This document shows positions 25,635 through 32,024 of a DNA stretch of 32,024 bases, in pieces. Every line of letters begins with the position of its first letter. The first letter of the stretch is position 1. Under the pieces are notes generated by a model. It was not told the origin of the DNA. It worked only from the letters and a program-made list of their open reading frames with translations, and did not search any database. The stretch comes from Spartinivicinus poritis (GTDB taxonomy: Bacteria > Pseudomonadota > Gammaproteobacteria > Pseudomonadales > Zooshikellaceae): assembly GCF_028858535.1 (NCBI RefSeq), contig NZ_JAPMOU010000055.1, positions 1-32,024 on the forward strand. The letters run 5' to 3'. Both the position numbers and the translations under genes were made by a program.

Positions 25635-25703
25635 CTAGCCACAAGTAACCTTGCTGCCTTGTCTATTCATTTTAATTTGTTGATTAGTGGTTTGTGTTTG
25701 CAT
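25635..25703 (-). CDS. Candidate 22-residue leader peptide upstream of rtcB2-prfH
   Basis: A short ORF starts at ATG 25703 with a perfect GGAGGT (25714-25709) five bases upstream, the best Shine-Dalgarno in the window. The peptide begins MQTQTTNQQIK and ends GSKVTCG, then TAG at 25637-25635. It is Gln/Thr-rich and basic, with no signal peptide. It is co-directional with rtcB2 and ends about 150 bases before it. Its stop codon lies inside an 8-base block able to pair near the rtcB2 start, so its translation could control rtcB2. It could instead be an independent microprotein. Confidence 0.6.
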   Translation of the reverse strand: MQTQTTNQQIKMNRQGSKVTCG

Positions 25704-25762
25704 GTTTTACCTCCATTTTTATGCTGATTTCTCTACACATCTAAAAATCCTACACCGCATTG

Positions 25763-25813
25763 GGCATAGTTGCGCGAACTTTAAGTGATATATCAATAAA
25801 ATGCAACTATGCC
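25763..25813. repeat. Perfect 11-bp inverted repeat upstream of the leader ORF
   Basis: GGCATAGTTGC (25763-25773) and GCAACTATGCC (25803-25813) are exact inverted copies separated by 29 bases. They lie between the end of the epimerase gene and the leader ORF on the same strand. The site may be an operator, a transcript-end hairpin (no T run follows) or part of the rtcB2 leader. The GGCAT/ATGCC core recurs in the switch-like arms further downstream. Confidence 0.5.
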
Positions 25814-25821
25814 TCTTAGGC

Positions 25822-26670
25822 TTATGTCATCTTATTAATTATTTCCTGATAGCCAGCTTTATAATCTGGGTATTTGAACTGATACCCCAAATCTAACAGT
25901 CGCTGATTACTGCATCGCTTACTACTACCAGTTGATCGACTGAGTGGTAAAGTTGGTATTGTGTTTAACTGGGTGGCTAACCAGCTTGTCACTTCACTCA
26001 ATTTCGCTGGATGATTATCTACACCATTATAGCATTCGGCCAATTGCACCCCCAGACTATCCTGCTCAATTAAATAAGCCAAAATACCTGCACAATCATC
26101 TTGATGAATTCTATTAGTATATGGGTCATTAGCGCCAACAATCCCATATCCCGCCCTTACCTGCTTAAGTAAATATTCTCTTCCTGGACCATAAATACCC
26201 GAAAAACGCACTGCTGTAGTTGGAATATCAGTACTATTCAGCAATTGTTCTGCTTCTAACAACCGCAAACCTAAACCGGTAGGTAATGTTTCACTGGCTT
26301 CTGTCACCCACTCATCTTCCTGTTGGTGATAAACTCGACTGCTTGAAACATACAACAAGCGACGAGTATTTTGCTTTGTTTTCTCCATCCAACTAAGTAA
26401 GTTAGCAAGCCCTTTCACATAGGCTTGGCGATAACCCTCATCAGAACGCTCGCTTGCTGCAACACTGTAAACCACATAGTCACACACAGGCCAGTTTAAA
26501 AAGGTTCTTTCTGAAGCAATATCCGATGTAACAGGATTTATATCACTTGGTAATAAATCAGTATTTCTTCTTACACCCCATACCTTAAACCCTTTTGAAA
26601 ACATCAATTTAGCTAAGCGCGTACCTATATCTCCACAACCAACAATTAAGCAACTTTTTTGATCTACCAT
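25822..26670 (-). CDS. NAD-dependent epimerase/dehydratase family protein (YeeZ-like)
   Basis: A 282-residue Rossmann-fold protein of the extended short-chain dehydrogenase class. The nucleotide-binding motif is VG11-C-G13-D-I-G16, and LLYVSSSRVYH has the catalytic Ser/Tyr region but no Lys at Y+4, so a standard SDR reaction is uncertain. FSGIYGPGREYLLKQVRAG and NRIHQDDCAG are typical of the YeeZ-like group, whose substrate is unknown. It is divergent from oxyR, separated by about 315 bases, and may share the transcript start region with rtcB2 downstream. Confidence 0.8.
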   Translation of the reverse strand: MVDQKSCLIVGCGDIGTRLAKLMFSKGFKVWGVRRNTDLLPSDINPVTSDIASERTFLNWPVCDYVVYSVAASERSDEGYRQAYVKGLANLLSWMEKTKQNTRRLLYVSSSRVYHQQEDEWVTEASETLPTGLGLRLLEAEQLLNSTDIPTTAVRFSGIYGPGREYLLKQVRAGYGIVGANDPYTNRIHQDDCAGILAYLIEQDSLGVQLAECYNGVDNHPAKLSEVTSWLATQLNTIPTLPLSRSTGSSKRCSNQRLLDLGYQFKYPDYKAGYQEIINKMT

Positions 26671-26881
26671 TGCATGATTCTTCTAAAAAATGTCTACTAT
26701 AAATAGAAAACTGATTGATTTTTTTAATAGTATGATAACCGGTACTTAAGCCATGCTATGACCGCCAAACTAAACATTAACTAACTACACAAAAGTAGTT
26801 GTAGTTTTTATTTAGGCAAAATAGCATAGTACTGTTTATACATACAGCATAAAGTTACGCAAAATACCATACTGTGTTAAG

Positions 26882-26912
26882 TTGACATATACGGTATGTT
26901 AGTAAGTATTAA
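26882..26912 (+). promoter_or_regulatory. Likely promoter of oxyR
   Basis: A perfect TTGACA (26882-26887) is followed after 18-19 bases by GTATTA or TATTAA (26906-26912). It lies about 75 bases before the oxyR ATG. The remainder of the divergent region 26671-26985 is AT-rich, and I see no gene or clear repeat in it. Confidence 0.4.
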
Positions 26913-26985
26913 ATAGCTTAAACAAGCAAATAGCGCTAAGTAAGCTAAACAAGTAGCGCACACCAAAAACCAAAAGTAGCCTGTC

Positions 26986-27897
26986 ATGACTCTGACTGAA
27001 CTTAAATACATTGTTACGCTTGCTCAGGAGCAGCACTTTGGCCGTGCAGCTGAGCGATGTTTTGTTAGCCAGCCCACCTTAAGCGTTGGCGTGAAAAAAC
27101 TGGAAGATGAACTGGGTGTCGCTATTTTTGAGCGCACCAAAAATGCCGTACATGTAACTCCTCTAGGGCAAAAGATAGTAGAGCAAGCCCAAAAAGTGCT
27201 TGAAGAAGCTACTACCATTAAGCATATTTCTTCTGCAGGTAAAAACCAGCTAAGCAGCCCTTTGCGGGTAGGTGCCATCTTTACCATTGGGCCTTATTTA
27301 TTCCCTCATTTAGTACCACAGCTGCATAAAGTAGCACCTGAAATGCCACTTTATATTGAAGAAAACTTTACTGCAGTATTAAGACAAAAACTGCGTAAAG
27401 GGGAGTTAGATGCCATTATCATCTCACTCCCTTTCACCGAACCAGATGTTGTTACCAAACCGTTATACGACGAGCCGTTTACAGTCTTAATGCCTGCTAA
27501 CCACCGCTATACCCGGCTTAAAGTGGTTAATCCGGAACACTTGGCTGAAACGGACTTATTACTATTAAGTGAAGGACATTGTTTCCGCGATCAGGTACTG
27601 GAGCTATGCCCAGCACTAGCCCAAACAGCAGATAAAGCGACAAAGACACAAACCAGTGTTGAAGCCAGCTCACTTGAAACAATTCGTCATATGGTTGCTT
27701 CTGGAATGGGGATTACCGTGTTACCTCACTCTGCTGTGCATGACGGCCACTATGCCAGAGGGATGCTCGCCACTCGCCCTTTTAAGTCTCCACCACCTTA
27801 CCGAACTGTAGCGTTAGCTTGGCGGGTAAGTTTCCCCAGGCCTAAGGCAATTGATGTATTAGCTGATGCTTTACGGTTGTGTTCTGTAAGCGACTAG
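26986..27897 (+). CDS. oxyR: Hydrogen peroxide sensor and regulator OxyR
   Basis: A 303-residue LysR-family activator. The N-terminal helix-turn-helix (ELKYIVTLAQEQHFGRAAER, then CFVSQPTLSVGVKKLEDEL) is followed by the two-lobed regulatory domain. The redox pair is at the exact expected positions: C199 in GHCFRDQ and C208 in LELCP. Peroxide converts it to a disulphide form that activates antioxidant genes such as catalases and peroxiredoxins. The following gene is recG, 26 bases away, the order seen in pseudomonads and relatives; the two are probably co-transcribed. Confidence 0.95.
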   Translation: MTLTELKYIVTLAQEQHFGRAAERCFVSQPTLSVGVKKLEDELGVAIFERTKNAVHVTPLGQKIVEQAQKVLEEATTIKHISSAGKNQLSSPLRVGAIFTIGPYLFPHLVPQLHKVAPEMPLYIEENFTAVLRQKLRKGELDAIIISLPFTEPDVVTKPLYDEPFTVLMPANHRYTRLKVVNPEHLAETDLLLLSEGHCFRDQVLELCPALAQTADKATKTQTSVEASSLETIRHMVASGMGITVLPHSAVHDGHYARGMLATRPFKSPPPYRTVALAWRVSFPRPKAIDVLADALRLCSVSD

Positions 27898-27923
27898 ACT
27901 AACTGTTTTGCGGCTGATTTATA

Positions 27924-30008
27924 ATGGCAAATGACTTACATCAAGTCCCCACTACACAACTCAAAGGTGTGGGTGCAAGTTTGGCTGAAAAGCTGGCTAA
28001 GCTAAACATTTATACAGCTCAAGATTTACTATTTCATCTTCCTTTACGTTACCAAGATCGCACGCGAATTACTGCCATAGGTGCACTACAATTTGGTCAC
28101 GAAGTTGTAATCCAAGGCACAATCCAAAAAACGCAGATAGCTTTTGGCAAACGCAAGAGCTTAATGTGCCAAGTTCAAGATAGCTCTGGCATTGTGACTT
28201 TACGTTTTTTCCACTTTACTGCCAGTCAAAAAAACAATTTAACAACAGGTGCTGAAATTCGTTGCTTTGGTGAAGTTCGCCATGGCAGTAGTGGCTATGA
28301 GCTTTACCACCCAGAATATCAACTGCTGAATAGTGACCAGCCATTACCTGTTGAAGAGCACTTAACCCCTATTTATCCAACCACTGAAGGCTTAAGCCAA
28401 AAACGTATTCGAGGCCTTTGTTCACTGGCTTTAGATATGTTGAACAACCAACATGGGTTAACGGAGTTATTACCCAATGATATCCAACGCCGATTTAAAA
28501 TTGCCTCGCTGATTGATGCGATTATGTTGCTTCATCAACCACCACCAGAAACACCCCATCACCTTATCACTGAAGGAAAACACCCTGCTCAACAACGGTT
28601 GAAGTATGAAGAGTTACTAGCCCATCAGCTCAGTTTGCTACGGTTACGTCAAAAAGCCCAGAAAATACCAGGCTACCCACTGGCTACAGGGCAAGATCTA
28701 CAACAGACGTTGGGTAATAACCTGCCCTTTAAACTAACAGGTGCCCAACAACGGGTTATCAACGAAATTAATGCCGACTTAGCAAAACCAGCGCCCATGT
28801 TACGACTGGTACAAGGTGATGTAGGTTCAGGTAAAACCATGGTTGCTGTGATGGCTGCCTTAAAAGCCGTGGCCAATGGCTACCAGGCTGCTGTTATGGC
28901 GCCAACGGAAATTTTAGCAGAACAACACCTGAATAACTTCACTACTTGGCTAACGCCTTTAGGTCTGAAGGTTTCCTGGTTAGCAGGCAAGTTAAAAGGA
29001 AAAAAGCGGGCTGAACAACTGACAAGTATTGCTTCAGGTGAAGCCCACATAGTAGTTGGCACCCATGCGATTTTTCAGGATGACGTACAATTTAAGCAGT
29101 TAGCCCTAGTGATAGTGGATGAGCAACATCGGTTTGGCGTTCATCAACGCTTGTCATTAATGAGTAAAGGCGAAAATGGCCAGACTAAGCCACACCAGCT
29201 TATTATGACTGCCACCCCTATCCCCCGCACCTTAGCCATGTGTGCCTATGCCGATTTAGACTGCTCCGTTATTGATGAACTGCCTCCTGGGCGAACGCCT
29301 GTTACTACGGTTGCTATCGAAGACTCTCGTCGTCCTCATGTTATCCAACGGGTACAGTATGCCTGCCAAAACGGCCGTCAAGCTTATTGGGTGTGCACAT
29401 TAATTGAAGAGTCCGAAGCCCTTCAATGCCAGGCCGCAGAAGCTACTGCAGAGCAATTACGCGAAGAGTTACCAGACCTAAGCATTGGCCTTATTCATGG
29501 CCGGATGAAAGCTAGTGAAAAAGCCGCCATCATGGCTGAATTTAAGGCCAATAACTTAAATTTATTGGTAGCAACCACTGTGATTGAAGTAGGTGTTGAT
29601 GTACCCAATGCTAGCTTAATGATTATTGAAAACCCCGAGCGGCTTGGTCTGGCTCAGCTCCACCAATTGCGTGGCCGAGTAGGCCGGGGATCAACCGACA
29701 GTTATTGTGTATTACTCTATCATCGACCTTTGTCAAAGCACGGCCGAGCACGACTGGAAATAATGCGCGAGACCAACGATGGCTTTGCTATTGCCGAAAA
29801 AGACTTGGAATTACGAGGCCCAGGGGAAGTATTAGGCACCCGCCAAACGGGCCTAATGCAGTTTAAAATAGCGAGTCTTGAACAAGATGCCCACCTGCTA
29901 CCGCTGGTAAAAAATACCGCTGAGCAGCTTATTTCGACCCACCCAGACACTGTCGAGCCTTTGGTCACCCGCTGGTTAGGACAGAATGAACAATACGCTA
30001 ATGTTTAA
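27924..30008 (+). CDS. recG: ATP-dependent DNA helicase RecG
   Basis: A 694-residue superfamily 2 helicase that reverses stalled replication forks and processes Holliday and D-loop structures. Residues about 1-160 form the wedge/OB domain (LKGVGASLAEKLAKL, then the OB strand region). Helicase motifs follow: motif I GDVGSGKT (about 298-305), II DEQH (about 399), III TATPIPRT (about 429), and the C-terminal GRVGRG with the TRG-type end. Length matches the family. The Shine-Dalgarno is poor, consistent with coupling to oxyR upstream. A weak hairpin (GCCTGT 30012-30017 and ACAGGC 30035-30040) follows the stop. Confidence 0.95.
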   Translation: MANDLHQVPTTQLKGVGASLAEKLAKLNIYTAQDLLFHLPLRYQDRTRITAIGALQFGHEVVIQGTIQKTQIAFGKRKSLMCQVQDSSGIVTLRFFHFTASQKNNLTTGAEIRCFGEVRHGSSGYELYHPEYQLLNSDQPLPVEEHLTPIYPTTEGLSQKRIRGLCSLALDMLNNQHGLTELLPNDIQRRFKIASLIDAIMLLHQPPPETPHHLITEGKHPAQQRLKYEELLAHQLSLLRLRQKAQKIPGYPLATGQDLQQTLGNNLPFKLTGAQQRVINEINADLAKPAPMLRLVQGDVGSGKTMVAVMAALKAVANGYQAAVMAPTEILAEQHLNNFTTWLTPLGLKVSWLAGKLKGKKRAEQLTSIASGEAHIVVGTHAIFQDDVQFKQLALVIVDEQHRFGVHQRLSLMSKGENGQTKPHQLIMTATPIPRTLAMCAYADLDCSVIDELPPGRTPVTTVAIEDSRRPHVIQRVQYACQNGRQAYWVCTLIEESEALQCQAAEATAEQLREELPDLSIGLIHGRMKASEKAAIMAEFKANNLNLLVATTVIEVGVDVPNASLMIIENPERLGLAQLHQLRGRVGRGSTDSYCVLLYHRPLSKHGRARLEIMRETNDGFAIAEKDLELRGPGEVLGTRQTGLMQFKIASLEQDAHLLPLVKNTAEQLISTHPDTVEPLVTRWLGQNEQYANV

Positions 30009-30103
30009 TTAGCCTGTCATTATCTGTTTGTTACACAGGCCCTTATCCCCCTTAAACACCTTTGATAGTATAAAACAGCAAAACAAGCCGAAGCCATGTA
30101 ACT

Positions 30104-30232
30104 TATAGTCAAAGCGAATGGTTTTTAGGGACGGCCGTCAAGCGATGAAGCCCTATGAGTTTATGTTTTTATAAATGATTAGGGTGAAGAGCGATGACAA
30201 CAAACCCTAAAAATCATTCGCGAAGAGTATAG
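30104..30232. repeat. Interspersed palindromic repeat, copy B (about 128 bp)
   Basis: It starts TATAGTCAAAGCGAATGG and ends CATTCGCGAAGAGTATAG; the ends are imperfect inverted repeats (about 22 of 27 matching by hand). The interior carries GGGACGGCCGTC and GATGAAGCCC. It is the same family and orientation as copy A at 21119-21245. Its right end stops one base before the ATG of the next gene and supplies GAAGAG at Shine-Dalgarno spacing. Confidence 0.8.
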
Positions 30233-30233
30233 A

Positions 30234-30902
30234 ATGACTACAACAAGAGATGCATACAAAAGCAACAAGCCCACCAAAATAACAAAGCTATTATTAAGTT
30301 TTGTATTTTCTTCGCTAGCAAGCTCAATCTGGGCAGAGCAAATAACCCCAGCACCCGACCAAACAATACCAGACCTACTGTGTAGAGATATTACAAAGTG
30401 CCAGAAGATAGCCAAGCCCACAGAGTGGCCTGCTCCCGTTGAAGCAAAAGGGCTGATTTATGGAAACCTATTGTTTACATTTATCTTACCACCACCAGAT
30501 AAAGCGGTTCGCTCTTTTGGTTCTGACTCTGGACTAGCAGCATTACTTGAAGATGGCTCAGCCTTTTCATTCTATGTAACTGAAAAAATGGAAGGCACAA
30601 CCAGTGCTTTTGAGTATGTATTCGATACTTCTATTAGTGAGCTACCAAAGCAATTACCAGTAGATTATGCCGCAGCAGTGGTTATGTACGGCATAAAAGA
30701 TCAACCCGCCAAAGACACTGAGTTTAGAAAATATAAAAAAGACGGTTGGACTGTTGTAGCAGGCTTTAATGAAACAGAAGGAGTAAAAATTATGGCTGCT
30801 CACAAACAATTTACAGACAGGCTATTTATAGTGAAGTTAAACCCCAAGGCAACGCAGTATTTTGACCAGGTAATGTCTTCTATATCACTAGGGGAAAGAT
30901 AA
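30234..30902 (+). CDS. Exported hypothetical protein
   Basis: A 222-residue protein I do not recognise. It has a long basic n-region (about 18 residues) before a hydrophobic LLLSFVFSSLASSIWA signal segment, with cleavage predicted near WAEQ. The mature part has a CRDITKC Cys pair and alternating beta strands and helices (for example GWTVVAGFNETEGVKIMAAHK and DRLFIVKLNP), suggesting a small alpha/beta envelope protein. The only suitable start, ATG 30234, lies directly against the repeat at 30104-30232, whose end appears to provide its ribosome binding site. No partner gene is obvious. Confidence 0.7.
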   Translation: MTTTRDAYKSNKPTKITKLLLSFVFSSLASSIWAEQITPAPDQTIPDLLCRDITKCQKIAKPTEWPAPVEAKGLIYGNLLFTFILPPPDKAVRSFGSDSGLAALLEDGSAFSFYVTEKMEGTTSAFEYVFDTSISELPKQLPVDYAAAVVMYGIKDQPAKDTEFRKYKKDGWTVVAGFNETEGVKIMAAHKQFTDRLFIVKLNPKATQYFDQVMSSISLGER

Positions 30903-30942
30903 ATAAAACTTAACGACAAAAACGCTTTTAATATATCGCATA

Positions 30943-30957
30943 TTGTTACAATAACAA
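30943..30957. promoter_or_regulatory. Small dyad between two exported-protein genes
   Basis: TTGTTA (30943-30948) and TAACAA (30952-30957) form a perfect 6-bp dyad with a 3-base centre, in the 228-base gap before the CAP-domain gene. It is a candidate operator or part of a terminator; no T run follows. Confidence 0.25.
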
Positions 30958-31130
30958 CGTGAACCACATCACTCACCTATAGCTTAGAAGCAATTAACTC
31001 TGCCTATAATTTCTTCAGGAAGATAAATAGTTACCAGCCTATCGCCCCAAGCTAACAAGCTATATATCACCAAGCTAGTTTTACCGTAATTTTTTAACTG
31101 TAAAAAGCTTTCTTATATCATGGAGGATAT

Positions 31131-31973
31131 ATGAAAATATTGCGTCATCTTTTAACACCATTTCTAGTACTAGTTTCACCAACCATTAATGCTCAAGCAG
31201 TAGACCTTATTCAAGAAGCAAACGGAAATTATAATCACATCTTTCAAAATCCTAATCCTAATATCATTCAAGAAAAATTAATTACAATAAGTACGGATTT
31301 TCTAGCCTCAGACGTAGAAAATTTAACGCAAATAAAAATTATGCTTTTTGATAACATGTCAATTACTGCTAATCGGGGAAAAATAATTCATGATATATTG
31401 CTCAGTGATTTATGGGTAGGCTCTGTTGAAGGTATCGCAAACAGCTCTGTCATTCTTGCTATTTCTGCCACAAGTATTTCAGGGAAAGTTAAAGTTTTTG
31501 GAAGAACTTTTTTTATCCACTATTTTAATGGCCAACAGCTTCTACGTGAAGTAGTAGAACCCAACGTTATTGAAAGCTGGTCGAATCAAATCGATGAAAC
31601 CAAAGAGCAACGGGTCTATGAAATCGTTAATTCAGAGCGCTCAGCCAGTAATCTTTATCCCTACAATTATGATACTAAACTAGCAAGATCATCACGGCTT
31701 CACTCTGAAGACATGGCAAAAAATAATTATTTTAGCCACACCAGCCGTGATGGAAGATCCCCTTTCGATAGAATTAAAGCCCAAGGCTACCAATACAGTC
31801 GGGCAGGAGAAAATATAGCAGCAGGCGCTTCAACAGCAGAGCAAGCAATGGAGCTATGGATGAACAGCTCAGGACACAGAGCTGCAATACTAAGCAGCCA
31901 ATACTGTGATATTGGGGTAGGTTATAGTTCAGCTAATCGCTACAAACATTTACCTAATTATCATCATGCCTAA
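31131..31973 (+). CDS. Secreted CAP (SCP/PR-1, YkwD-like) domain protein with N-terminal propeptide-like domain
   Basis: A 280-residue exported protein with a strong GGAGG six bases before the ATG. Residues 1-22 form a signal peptide ending near NAQA. Residues about 24-150 are a beta-rich domain with WVGSVEGIANSSVILAI and ISGKVKVFGRTFFIH, resembling the N-terminal prodomain seen in some secreted zinc metalloproteases. Residues about 160-270 are a CAP domain with RLHSEDMAKNNYFSH, RSPFDRI, AGENIAAG and SSGHRAAIL, which supply the conserved His/Glu set, and an ending QYCDIGVGYSS. The usual final aromatic strand after GVGY is short here. The role of bacterial CAP proteins is largely unknown. Confidence 0.8.
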   Translation: MKILRHLLTPFLVLVSPTINAQAVDLIQEANGNYNHIFQNPNPNIIQEKLITISTDFLASDVENLTQIKIMLFDNMSITANRGKIIHDILLSDLWVGSVEGIANSSVILAISATSISGKVKVFGRTFFIHYFNGQQLLREVVEPNVIESWSNQIDETKEQRVYEIVNSERSASNLYPYNYDTKLARSSRLHSEDMAKNNYFSHTSRDGRSPFDRIKAQGYQYSRAGENIAAGASTAEQAMELWMNSSGHRAAILSSQYCDIGVGYSSANRYKHLPNYHHA

Positions 31974-31995
31974 GCTATATTTAGTAGCTTACCTG

Positions 31996-32020
31996 GTAGC
32001 GGAGGTGTTCTCAGCGCTAC
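31996..32020. terminator. Hairpin after the CAP-domain gene
   Basis: GTAGCG (31996-32001) and CGCTAC (32015-32020) form a 6-bp stem with a 13-base loop near the window end. Whether a T run follows cannot be seen beyond four bases. Confidence 0.25.
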
Positions 32021-32024
32021 AAAT

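Noticed and set aside
25715-25813. Sigma-54 promoter expected for an RtcR-controlled rtc operon
   Set aside because: No GG-N10-GC core with TGGCAC/TTGC character is present; the GGCATAGTTGC block has the wrong spacing, and no rtcR gene is adjacent.
1-32024. CRISPR arrays, prophage structural genes, integrases or transposase genes
   Set aside because: No regularly spaced repeats and no reading frame with integrase, transposase or phage structural motifs were seen; the mobile elements present are non-coding.

Overview
The window looks like chromosome of a low-GC marine gammaproteobacterium. The oxyR-recG pair, SbcCD, a TSUP permease, a PilZ protein, a GAF-cyclase and a PEP-CTERM-like protein suggest something near the Oceanospirillales (Zooshikella or Spartinivicinus type). 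That placement is inferred from gene content, not from a search.

Region 1 (1-6,800) is the accessory, defence-like part. A TetR regulator overlaps a short Ppx/GppA-like gene. Tail to tail with that gene lies a 1340-residue protein on the minus strand with an N-terminal P-loop NTPase, a long helical middle and a C-terminal PD-(D/E)XK nuclease-like domain. Its coding sequence contains a ten-base G tract, so it may be phase variable. A diverged direct repeat of about 670-690 bp (3' half of the ppx-like gene plus 3' end of the NTPase-nuclease gene) occurs on both sides of the gene. The second copy holds only broken genes, which suggests cassette replacement or loss at this locus.

Region 2 (6,800-16,000) holds small envelope and signalling genes: an orphan solute-binding protein, a PilZ protein, a TSUP permease, an exported protein with a PEP-CTERM-like tail, a GAF plus class III cyclase, a tRNA-like gene with anticodon GAG and no long variable arm, a DHA2 drug exporter, a 176-bp MITE with an exact 7-bp target duplication, a periplasmic repeat protein and a GDSL lipase.

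Region 3 (16,000-25,800) holds the sbcD-sbcC nuclease operon, a second orphan solute-binding protein, a DUF4124-glutaredoxin protein, an HlyD-type protein and the rtcB2-prfH ribosome rescue and RNA repair pair. Upstream of rtcB2 is an unlisted 22-codon ORF with a perfect Shine-Dalgarno and a set of mutually exclusive inverted repeats, which together look like a translational leader switch.

Region 4 (25,800-32,024) holds a YeeZ-like epimerase, oxyR, recG, an exported protein whose start codon abuts a 128-bp palindromic repeat (another copy lies after sbcC), and a secreted CAP-domain protein.
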